From: Pseudomonadota bacterium
Lineage (GTDB): Bacteria > Pseudomonadota > Alphaproteobacteria > Sphingomonadales > Sphingomonadaceae
Direction: 5' to 3'
NCBI GenBank assembly: GCA_021794525.1
Contig: JAJYQP010000006.1
Span: forward strand, 1-64,000
Length of the DNA stretch: 64,000 nt
The translations under genes were made by a program, and so were the position numbers. The notes under the pieces are model-generated. The model searched no databases and was not told the origin of the DNA. It worked only from the letters and a program-made list of their open reading frames with translations. This document shows, piece after piece, positions 1-7,262 of this stretch (within the stretch, counting starts at the first letter, position 1; each line of letters starts with the position of its first letter).

Positions 1-43
1 AGCGCGCCGTAAAGGCGGGTTACGCGCGGGATTACCAGCCAGC

Positions 44-2803
44 GTGAACACCGGCCGGGTCCCCAACCAGCGCGCGATCATCGACCGGCGCGCGCTGGCG
101 GATACCATCGACCAGCTCCACAAGGACGTCGGCCCGGCCGCGCGTCCGGCCATCGTCGGCGTACTGAAGGAGGCGCTGCGGGCGGGGCGAGAGGAACTCG
201 ACCGCCGGCTCGCGGCTCGCCCTGCCGCGGGACACGAGATCACCGCCGGGCACACCTTCCTGGTCGATCAGCTGGTGCGCGTCATCTTCGACCACGCCTC
301 GGGGCACCTCTACCCCGCGCACAACCGAACCTCTGCCGAGCGCGTCGCGATCATGGCGGTGGGAGGCTACGGTCGTGCCGAGATGGCACCGCGCTCGGAT
401 GTCGACATCGCCTTCATCACCCCGCAGCGCAATGCGCCGTGGTGCGAGCAGGTTGTCGAGGCGATGCTCTACCTGATGTGGGATGTAGGGCTGAAGGTCG
501 GCCATTCGAGCCGCACGCCGTCCGACATCGTCAGGCTGGCGCGCGAGGATCTGACCATCCGCACCGCGCTCCTGGAAGGGCGTTATCTCTGGGGTGACGA
601 GGCGCTTTACGACGAGGCGGGCCGCCGTTTCCGCGAGGAGGTGGTAGCCGGGACCGAGCGGCAATTCGTCACCCAGAAACTGGCCGAGCGCAACGAGCGG
701 CACAAGCGCATGGGGGACAGTCGCTATGTCGTCGAGCCCAACGTCAAGGAGGGGAAGGGCGGCCTGCGCGACCTCCAGACGCTTTACTGGATCGGGAAAT
801 ATATCCACCGGGTGCGCAGCGCATCCGAGCTTGTCGAGGTGGGTCTCTTCACCGGCGCCGAGTATCGCAGCTTCCGTCGCGCCGAAGGCTGGCTGCAGGC
901 GGTCCGCTGCCATCTCCACGCCATCACCGGGCGGGCCGAGGACCGGCTGACCTTCGACCTCCAGCGCCAGATCGCCGAGCGGATGAACTTCGCCGATCGG
1001 CCGGGCAAGAGCGCGGTCGAACGCTTCATGCAGTTCTATTTCCTCCAGGCGAAGCGGGTGGGGGCGCTGACCGGCATCTTCCTTGCCCATATCGACCAGG
1101 AATTCGCGCAGAAGACGCGGGCCAGCGGGTTCTTCGCCGGTTTCCGCAGCCGACCGCGCCATGTCCGCGGCTATGTGGTGCATGGCGGGCGCATCGCGGC
1201 CCCCTCGGCCGACTGGTTCGCGAAGGACCCGGTGCGCCTCGTCGAGGTGTTCCAGCTCGCCGAGGCGGAGGATCTCGAGGTCCACCCCGAGACCATGCGC
1301 CTCGCCAATCGCGAGAGCGGGCGGATCGACGCGGACGTGCGCAACGACCCGCGCGCCAATGCGCTGTTCCTCGATCTGCTGACCGGCCGCAACGACCCTG
1401 AAAAGGCACTGCGCTGGATGAACGAGGCCAATGTCTTCGGCCGCTTCGTTCCCGATTTCGGGCGGGTGAACGCCCAGATGCAGTTCGACATGTACCATCA
1501 CTACACGGTGGACGAGCACACGATCCGCGCGATCGGCCTCCTGAGCCGGATCGAGAAGGGGTTGCTGGAGGCCGATCATCCGCGCTCGACGCGGCTCATC
1601 CACAAGGTCGGCAGCCGCCGGGTCGCCTATGTCGCCGCGCTGCTGCACGATATCGCCAAGGGGCGCGGCGGGGATCACTCGATCCTCGGCGCGGAGGTGG
1701 CGGAGCGGCTGTGCCCGCGTTTCGGCCTTACCGAGAGCGAGGCCGAGATGGTCGCCTGGCTGGTGCGCGAGCATCTGCTGATGAGCGCCACCGCCTTCAA
1801 GCGCGACCTCGCCGATCCCAAGACGATCGAGGATTTCGTCGCCCGCGTGCAGAGCGCCGAGCGGCTGCGCCACCTGATGATCCTAACCGCGATCGATATT
1901 CGCGCGGTGGGACCGGGCACCTGGAACAGCTGGAAGGGCCAGCTTTTGGGCGAGCTCTACGATGCCGCGCAGGAACAACTCCGTCTCGGCCACATGCGGC
2001 GCGGGCGCAAGGAACGGGTGGCTGCGCGGCGGGAGGATGTCGCCGCGCTGCTGGGCGAGGAAGCCGGACTGGTCGGGCGCTTCGCCGCGACGCTCGACGA
2101 CGCCTACTGGATCGCGGAGCCCGCCGATATCGCGGCGAGGAACCTTCATGCCTATGCCGCGGCGCGCGATGGGGGCACGCCGCTCGCGATCGAGACTGCC
2201 TTCCATGCCGAGCGGGGTGCGACGCTGGTCACCGTCATCGCCGCCGACCATCCAGGGCTGTTCTACCGCATCGCGGGCGGCATCCACCTTGCCGGCGGCA
2301 ACATCATCGATGCGCGCATCCACACCACGCGCGACGGCTGGGCGCTCGACAATTTCCTCGTGCAGGATCCGCAGGGCGGGGCGTTCAACGAACCCGCGCA
2401 GCTCGAGCGGCTGGCGCGCTCCATCGAGGACGCGCTCGCCAACCGCATCGACCTTGCCCCGCGCCTCGCCCAGCGTCCGCTGAGCCACGGGCGGGCGGCT
2501 GCCTTCGACGTGCGGCCCCGGGTTACGGTGGATAACAAGGCCTCGGTCCGCTTCACCGTGATCGAGGTCAATGCGCGTGATCGCCCGGCCCTGCTCAACC
2601 GGCTGGCGCGGGCGCTGTTCGAAGCCGGCGCGATCGTCCACTCCGCGCATATCACCGCTTATGGGGAGCGGGCGGCGGACGTGTTCTACGTCACCGATGC
2701 GACGGGGTCCAAAATCACCGCCCCGGACCGCCTGGCCCGCATCGAGCGCCAGTTGCTCGAGGCGGCGAGTGATGCATTTCAGGCACGGTTCGAAGATGCC
2801 TGA
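44..2803 (+). CDS. glnD: [Protein-PII] uridylyltransferase / uridylyl-removing enzyme
   Basis: Bifunctional cytoplasmic sensor of nitrogen status that adds UMP to PII proteins and removes it in response to glutamine. The 919-residue protein has the full GlnD order: a nucleotidyltransferase domain with the GGYGRAEMAPRSDVDIAF motif near residue 105, an HD domain (HTIRAIGLL near 491, ALLHDIAKGRGGDHS near 532) and two C-terminal ACT domains starting near 727 and 836. The start is a GTG, chosen because it gives the family-typical N-terminus. The 43 bases before it hold no recognisable gene. Length and motifs are normal, so the enzyme should be functional. Family knowledge predicts GlnB/GlnK as substrates, but neither gene is in the window. 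Confidence 0.97.
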   Translation: MNTGRVPNQRAIIDRRALADTIDQLHKDVGPAARPAIVGVLKEALRAGREELDRRLAARPAAGHEITAGHTFLVDQLVRVIFDHASGHLYPAHNRTSAERVAIMAVGGYGRAEMAPRSDVDIAFITPQRNAPWCEQVVEAMLYLMWDVGLKVGHSSRTPSDIVRLAREDLTIRTALLEGRYLWGDEALYDEAGRRFREEVVAGTERQFVTQKLAERNERHKRMGDSRYVVEPNVKEGKGGLRDLQTLYWIGKYIHRVRSASELVEVGLFTGAEYRSFRRAEGWLQAVRCHLHAITGRAEDRLTFDLQRQIAERMNFADRPGKSAVERFMQFYFLQAKRVGALTGIFLAHIDQEFAQKTRASGFFAGFRSRPRHVRGYVVHGGRIAAPSADWFAKDPVRLVEVFQLAEAEDLEVHPETMRLANRESGRIDADVRNDPRANALFLDLLTGRNDPEKALRWMNEANVFGRFVPDFGRVNAQMQFDMYHHYTVDEHTIRAIGLLSRIEKGLLEADHPRSTRLIHKVGSRRVAYVAALLHDIAKGRGGDHSILGAEVAERLCPRFGLTESEAEMVAWLVREHLLMSATAFKRDLADPKTIEDFVARVQSAERLRHLMILTAIDIRAVGPGTWNSWKGQLLGELYDAAQEQLRLGHMRRGRKERVAARREDVAALLGEEAGLVGRFAATLDDAYWIAEPADIAARNLHAYAAARDGGTPLAIETAFHAERGATLVTVIAADHPGLFYRIAGGIHLAGGNIIDARIHTTRDGWALDNFLVQDPQGGAFNEPAQLERLARSIEDALANRIDLAPRLAQRPLSHGRAAAFDVRPRVTVDNKASVRFTVIEVNARDRPALLNRLARALFEAGAIVHSAHITAYGERAADVFYVTDATGSKITAPDRLARIERQLLEAASDAFQARFEDA

Positions 2804-2886
2804 ACGACTTTGATCGCAGCCTTATTGCCAAACCGGGATGGGTGGCTAAGGAATCGTTTCATAACAAAACCTCTGGGAGAGAGATT

Positions 2887-5712
2887 ATGTCCACCACCAC
2901 CGCATCCTTACGCGTACTCGCCATGCTGGGCGCTGGCGCCATCATGGCCCCCGCCGTCTCCGCGCAGGACACGGCCGTGCAGACCACTGCCGAGGACAGC
3001 CAGGCGAACGCCGCCTCGGTCGATGACGACAGCAACGTCATCGTCGTCACCGCGCAGGGCCGCCGCCAGGAACTGGCCGACGTTCCGGTCGCGATTTCGG
3101 CGGTGAATGCGGAGACGCTCCAGAACAGCGGTGCCAACGACATCCGGCAGCTCAACCAGGTGGCGCCCTCGCTGCTGGTGTCCTCCACGGGCACCGAAGC
3201 GAACGGTTCGGCGCGTATCCGCGGCATCGGCACGGTGGGCGACAACCCCGGCCTCGAAAGCTCGGTTCCGGTCTTCATCGACGGCGTCTATCGTTCGCGG
3301 TCGGGCATCGGCCTCAACGAGCTGGGCGAGATCGAGCGGGTCGAAGTGCAGCGTGGCCCGCAAGGCACGCTCGGCGGGCGCAATTCCTCCGCTGGCCTGA
3401 TCAGCATCTTTTCGAAGCGCCCGGATTTCGACTTCGGCGCCACGGGCGAGCTGACCTATGGAAACTATGATTTCCTGCGCCTTGGCGGCAGCATCACCGG
3501 GCCTCTGAGCGACACGATCGCCGCGCGCCTCGACGGTATCTACGTGCGCCGGGACGGGTTCTATACCGACACGGCCAACAACACCGACGTCAACGACCGC
3601 AACCGCTATTTCCTGCGCGGACAGGTTCTGTTCGAGCCCACCGAGGACATCACCTTCCGCCTGATCGGCGATTACACCTTCCGTGAAGAGAAGTGCTGCG
3701 CCGCGACCTATGTCGACAGGAGCGTCAATCCCTTCATCGGCAACCTGAACAACCCGGTGTCCCCGATCCTCCAGCCCGGCGCCACGCCGCCGCGGGTGAA
3801 CGACAGCGGCAACAACATCGTCAACGTCCTGCGCGATCTTGGTCAGCCGCTGGCGGGCTTCAACGCCGGCTATGATCGCACGATCTACGTCAGCCCGGGC
3901 CGCAGCTTCGCGGGGAAGACCAAGGATTACGGCGTATCGGGCGAGCTCAATTGGGACTTCGGCGGCGCCCGGCTGACATCGATCACCGCCTACCGCGAAT
4001 ACCGTTCCGGGCAAGCATCGGACACCGATTACAGCGCGGTGGACATCCTGTATCGCGGCGAGAGCGACGAGGCTTATCGCCAGTTCCACACCTTCACGCA
4101 GGAAGTGCGACTACAGGGCGAAGCCTTCGGCGGCACGCTGGACTGGCTGGTGGGCGGATTCTATGCCAATGAGAAGCTGACCGTGCGCGACAATCTGCGC
4201 TTCGGCAGCCAGTACGGCCGCTTCGCCAATTGCCGGATTGTCTCGGGCGGCGCGCTCGCGGTGGGCTATTCGCCGACCTCGCAAAGCTGTCTGGCGGCTC
4301 CGGTTCGCGCGGCGATCGCGGCCGGCGTCTCGGGCCTCGGCGCGGCCGGGCCGGCGATCCTGGCGGCGCTCGACCGGCTCGACACGCTGAACGACCGGGG
4401 CTCGACGATCGACGACTACCGCCAGGACGGCAACAACTGGGCGCTGTTCACCCACAACATCCTGCACCTCACCGACCGCCTCGATCTGACGCTGGGGCTG
4501 CGGTACACCAACGACAAGAAGGATTTTGCGGCGACCTTCGGCAACGACAACACGGTCTGCACGGCCAACCAGGCGGCGCTGCTGCCCTTCCTGACGACCC
4601 CGCTGGCGGCCACCGCCGGCGGCGTGATCGGCCTGTCGTGCCAGGGCAATTCGACCGCCGAACTCAACGGCGTGTCGATCAGCGACGAACGCAGCGAGGA
4701 CGAGTTCACCGGCACGGCGATCCTGTCCTACAAGCCGACCGACGACTTGATGGTCTATGCCAGCTATTCGCGCGGCTACAAGGCGGGCGGGTTCAACCTC
4801 GACCGGTCGGCCCTGAAGTCTCCGGTGCTGCCCTTCGCCGCCACACCCGGCGGCGCGCAGGCGCTCGTGGGCAGGCTTCAGTTCGACCCGGAAACGGTCA
4901 ACAGCTTCGAGATCGGGGCCAAGTACGCCACGGGCCCGTTCAGCCTCAGCATCACGGGGTTCCGGTCCGATTTCAGTAGCTTCCAGCTCAACACCTTCGA
5001 TGGCACCGTGTTCATCGTCCAGAACATCAACGGATGCAGCAGCGATCTGGCTGGCGCGGACCGCGACCAGGCGAAGTTCGCCGCCGCGCCCAACTTCAAT
5101 GCCGCCGCGGCCACTTCCGGTGCCTGCGCGGCGGATGATGTGGGCTATGGGGTCCGGTCGCAAGGTGTCGAACTCGAAGGGACCCTTGCTCCCGCCCGGG
5201 ATTTCCGGGTCAGCCTGGGCCTGACCTACGCGAAGACCAAGTATCGCGACGATCTCGTTGGCAACGCTTCGGGTGCGCCGCTCAATCCGTCGCTGCGCAA
5301 GCTTCCGGGCGACAATCTGTCGAACGCGCCAGAACTCGTGGCTACCGGCAGCTTCTCCTGGACGCCGGAGATCGGCAGCAGCGGCCTCAGCGGCCTGTTC
5401 TATGTCGATGGCCGCATGACCAGCGACTACAACACCGGCTCCGACCTGTTCCCGCAGAAGGAACAGGATGGCTATGCGATCTTCAACGCGCGCATCGGCA
5501 TCCGTGGGCCGGAAGAGCGCTGGGCGCTGGAGCTGTGGGGCCAGAACATCTTCGACAAGGATTATGCCCAGGTGGCGTTCAATTCGCCGTTCCAGGAAGG
5601 GGCCGTCACCGCGGCATTCCAGGATCCGCAATATCCGGGCGGGCGCCAGCTCTTCTCGCAGTTCCTGGCCGAACCGCGCACCTACGGCATCACCGGTCGG
5701 GTCAAGTTCTGA
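2887..5712 (+). CDS. TonB-dependent outer-membrane receptor
   Basis: Large outer-membrane receptor (941 residues) that would import a ligand by TonB-ExbBD energy. It has an N-terminal signal peptide ending at VSA-QD, a TonB-box-like VIVVTAQ stretch, a plug domain (residues about 60-180, including RIRGIGTVG and VEVQRGPQGTLGGRNSSAG) and a C-terminal beta-barrel ending in the usual aromatic residue (GRVKF). The ATG at 2887 is preferred over an upstream in-frame GTG at 2842 because it has a GGGAGAG ribosome site and begins the signal peptide. It belongs to the sphingomonad-expanded receptor class. The substrate cannot be told from the sequence, and no transport partner lies next to it. A strong terminator follows. 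Confidence 0.93.
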   Translation: MSTTTASLRVLAMLGAGAIMAPAVSAQDTAVQTTAEDSQANAASVDDDSNVIVVTAQGRRQELADVPVAISAVNAETLQNSGANDIRQLNQVAPSLLVSSTGTEANGSARIRGIGTVGDNPGLESSVPVFIDGVYRSRSGIGLNELGEIERVEVQRGPQGTLGGRNSSAGLISIFSKRPDFDFGATGELTYGNYDFLRLGGSITGPLSDTIAARLDGIYVRRDGFYTDTANNTDVNDRNRYFLRGQVLFEPTEDITFRLIGDYTFREEKCCAATYVDRSVNPFIGNLNNPVSPILQPGATPPRVNDSGNNIVNVLRDLGQPLAGFNAGYDRTIYVSPGRSFAGKTKDYGVSGELNWDFGGARLTSITAYREYRSGQASDTDYSAVDILYRGESDEAYRQFHTFTQEVRLQGEAFGGTLDWLVGGFYANEKLTVRDNLRFGSQYGRFANCRIVSGGALAVGYSPTSQSCLAAPVRAAIAAGVSGLGAAGPAILAALDRLDTLNDRGSTIDDYRQDGNNWALFTHNILHLTDRLDLTLGLRYTNDKKDFAATFGNDNTVCTANQAALLPFLTTPLAATAGGVIGLSCQGNSTAELNGVSISDERSEDEFTGTAILSYKPTDDLMVYASYSRGYKAGGFNLDRSALKSPVLPFAATPGGAQALVGRLQFDPETVNSFEIGAKYATGPFSLSITGFRSDFSSFQLNTFDGTVFIVQNINGCSSDLAGADRDQAKFAAAPNFNAAAATSGACAADDVGYGVRSQGVELEGTLAPARDFRVSLGLTYAKTKYRDDLVGNASGAPLNPSLRKLPGDNLSNAPELVATGSFSWTPEIGSSGLSGLFYVDGRMTSDYNTGSDLFPQKEQDGYAIFNARIGIRGPEERWALELWGQNIFDKDYAQVAFNSPFQEGAVTAAFQDPQYPGGRQLFSQFLAEPRTYGITGRVKF

Positions 5713-5714
5713 GC

Positions 5715-5837
5715 GCGCTCAGGCAGCGCAAGCGGTAGCGCAGAAACAAGAGACTACCCCGAATACGGGGAGAGGACTGAGGGGCGCCTTTCGGGGCGCC
5801 CCTCTTTATTTGCGCTACCGTTACGCTGCTTGAGCGC
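5715..5837. repeat. Long imperfect inverted repeat enclosing the terminator
   Basis: Bases 5715-5742 and 5811-5837 are reverse complements apart from a few mismatches and one gap (shared core TGCGCTACCG). They surround the smaller terminator hairpin at 5779-5804, so the transcript could fold into a nested double hairpin. A third copy of GCGCTACCG follows at about 5847-5855. This could be a REP-like element or simply an extended 3-prime-end structure. Confidence 0.7.
5779..5811 (+). terminator. Rho-independent terminator of the TonB receptor gene
   Basis: Perfect 10-bp stem GAGGGGCGCC / GGCGCCCCTC (5779-5788 and 5795-5804) with a 6-nt loop, followed by TTTATTT. It lies 67 bp after the receptor stop codon. 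Confidence 0.88.
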
Positions 5838-5863
5838 GGGCTTGTTGCGCTACCGGTTCGGCA

Positions 5864-6526
5864 TTAACGGCGGGCACCGAACAGCGCGGTGCCGACCCGG
5901 ACGTGCGTCGCAGCCAGCATGATCGCCGTCTCGAAATCGCCGCTCATGCCCATGCTGCGCCCCTCCAGCCCGTTGTCGCGGGCGAGCTTGTCGAGAAAGG
6001 CGAAGAAAGGGGCGGGCTCGATCCCCTCGGGCGGCACGCACATCAGTCCGGCGAGCGGGATCGCGGCAGTCCGCGCCTCGGCCAGCAGCGACGGCAGATC
6101 GGCAATCGCGCAGCCGCCCTTCTGCGGCTCCTCCCCGATATTGACCTGCACGAAGCACGGCAGCTGTCGGCCCGCCCTGTCGAAAGCCCTGGCGAGCGCG
6201 GTGACGAGGCTTGGCCGGTCGAGCGAGTGGATGCAGTCGAAGAGGCGCACGGCCTCCTCCGCCTTGTTCGACTGGAGCTGGCCGACAAGATGCAGCGTGA
6301 CGTCGGGATGGCGGGCGCGCAGATCGGGCCATTTGGCCTGCGCCTCCTGCACCCGGTTCTCGCCGAAATGACGCTGCCCGTCGGCCAGCAGCCGCTCGAT
6401 CGCGTCTGCGGGCTGCGTCTTGCTGACCGCGATCAGCGTGACATCGGCCTGCTCGCGGCGCGCGATCCTGCAGGCCCCGGCGATCCGGTCGCGAACCGCG
6501 GAGAGGGGAGTGTCTGCCATTTCCAT
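5864..6526 (-). CDS. YggS/PROSC-family PLP homeostasis protein
   Basis: Cytoplasmic pyridoxal-phosphate-binding protein that buffers free PLP and affects amino-acid and keto-acid pools; no catalytic activity is established for the family. The 220-residue product is full length. It shows the PLP lysine in LIAVSKTQP (about residue 34), HFGENRVQE, HLVGQLQSNK, QVNIGEEPQKGG and the C-terminal SMGMSGDFETAI plus RVGTALFG motifs. Two ATGs lie close together (6526 and 6520), so the exact start is uncertain. It is divergent from the thiE-like gene with only 22 bp between the start codons. Confidence 0.93.
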   Translation of the reverse strand: MEMADTPLSAVRDRIAGACRIARREQADVTLIAVSKTQPADAIERLLADGQRHFGENRVQEAQAKWPDLRARHPDVTLHLVGQLQSNKAEEAVRLFDCIHSLDRPSLVTALARAFDRAGRQLPCFVQVNIGEEPQKGGCAIADLPSLLAEARTAAIPLAGLMCVPPEGIEPAPFFAFLDKLARDNGLEGRSMGMSGDFETAIMLAATHVRVGTALFGARR

Positions 6527-6534
6527 CGCGGCGC

Positions 6535-6542
6535 GCTATACC
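6535..6542. promoter_or_regulatory. Shared TATA core of overlapping divergent promoters
   Basis: TATA at 6537-6540 can serve as a -10 for both genes. Rightward, CTGCCA-N17-TATACC ends 6 nt before the ATG at 6549. Leftward, TATAGC ends 8 nt before the ATG at 6526. Neither start has a Shine-Dalgarno sequence. This is inferred from sequence alone. Confidence 0.4.
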
Positions 6543-6548
6543 GCCGCG

Positions 6549-7106
6549 ATGCGCCCGCGCCAGTCCCTGCCGCTGCTCTGGCTCCTCTCCGACGCGCGTA
6601 ACGACGCGGGGCTGGAGCAGGCGCTGGCGGCGCTGCCCGCGGGATCGGGCTTCGTGTTCCGACACTATCACCTGCCGGACGAGGTGCGACACGCCCGCTT
6701 TGCCGAACTGGCCACGGCGGCGCGGCAGGCCGGGCACGTGGTCGTGCTGTCGGGTGACGCGGCGACGGCGCGGGCCTGGGGCGCGGACGGGGTCTATGGC
6801 GCGGGCGCGCTCGAGCGAGGGGCGGAAGATCTGCTCCGCCTCGCCACCGCCCATTCCGGCGAGGAGATCGCGCGCGCGGCTGCGGCCGGCGTGGACGGCG
6901 TGGACGGGGTGTTTCTCTCCCCCGTGTTCGCCACCCGCTCGCACCCGGATGCGAAAACGCTCGGTATCCACGGCTTTCACGTCCTCGCCCAGCAGTCGCC
7001 CATCCCCGTCATCGCCTTGGGCGGGATGACGAAAGCGCGGGCGGACGAGCTCGGCTGGCCGCGCTGGGGCGCGATCGACGGTTTGATCGCGCCCCCGGCC
7101 TGCTAG
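6549..7106 (+). CDS. ThiE/TenI-like thiamine phosphate synthase family protein
   Basis: TIM-barrel protein of the thiamine phosphate synthase / TenI family (185 residues). Visible family features are a phosphate-site GADGVYG segment, GVDGVFLSPVFATRSHPD in the middle, and PVIALGGM near the C-terminus. It is shorter than classical ThiE (about 210), and the usual N-terminal diphosphate and metal-binding residues are not obvious. It may therefore be a TenI-like or diverged paralogue, and no gene symbol is assigned. The start at 6549 is chosen because upstream codons read through yggS. There is no ribosome-binding site, and a -10-like TATACC lies 6 nt upstream. Confidence 0.75.
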   Translation: MRPRQSLPLLWLLSDARNDAGLEQALAALPAGSGFVFRHYHLPDEVRHARFAELATAARQAGHVVVLSGDAATARAWGADGVYGAGALERGAEDLLRLATAHSGEEIARAAAAGVDGVDGVFLSPVFATRSHPDAKTLGIHGFHVLAQQSPIPVIALGGMTKARADELGWPRWGAIDGLIAPPAC

Positions 7107-7138
7107 GGCCGCAAGGGCGACCGCCCGCCCGCAGCGAC

Positions 7139-7165
7139 GCGGCCCCGGACTTCATCCGGGGCCGC
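7139..7165. repeat. GC-rich perfect hairpin, possible terminator or repeat fragment
   Basis: An 11-bp perfect stem GCGGCCCCGGA / TCCGGGGCCGC with a 5-nt CTTCA loop, 32 bp after the thiE-like stop. No T-run follows. The arm sequence resembles the end of the intergenic repeats at 10450 and 56664, so it may be a fragment of that family that has been used as a transcript end. Confidence 0.6.
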
Positions 7166-7226
7166 ATGAGCGAGGACACGAACCAAGAAATCGCGCGATC
7201 GACGGACTCGTCCCGACGCACGCTGC

Positions 7227-7256
7227 TTGACGCGCGAGTCCCGCCCGATTCATACT
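7227..7256 (+). promoter_or_regulatory. Putative ftsK promoter giving a leaderless mRNA
   Basis: TTGACG at 7227-7232, an 18-bp spacer and CATACT at 7251-7256. The predicted transcription start falls on or next to the ftsK ATG at 7263. There is no Shine-Dalgarno sequence before that ATG. Confidence 0.5.
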
Positions 7257-7262
7257 GCGCCG

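Noticed and set aside
32-1873. 613-codon open frame antisense to glnD
   Set aside because: No family features; it mirrors the GC-rich glnD coding frame, and glnD is certain.
2842-2886. Upstream GTG start for the TonB receptor
   Set aside because: It would place a charged 15-residue extension before the signal peptide and has no ribosome site.
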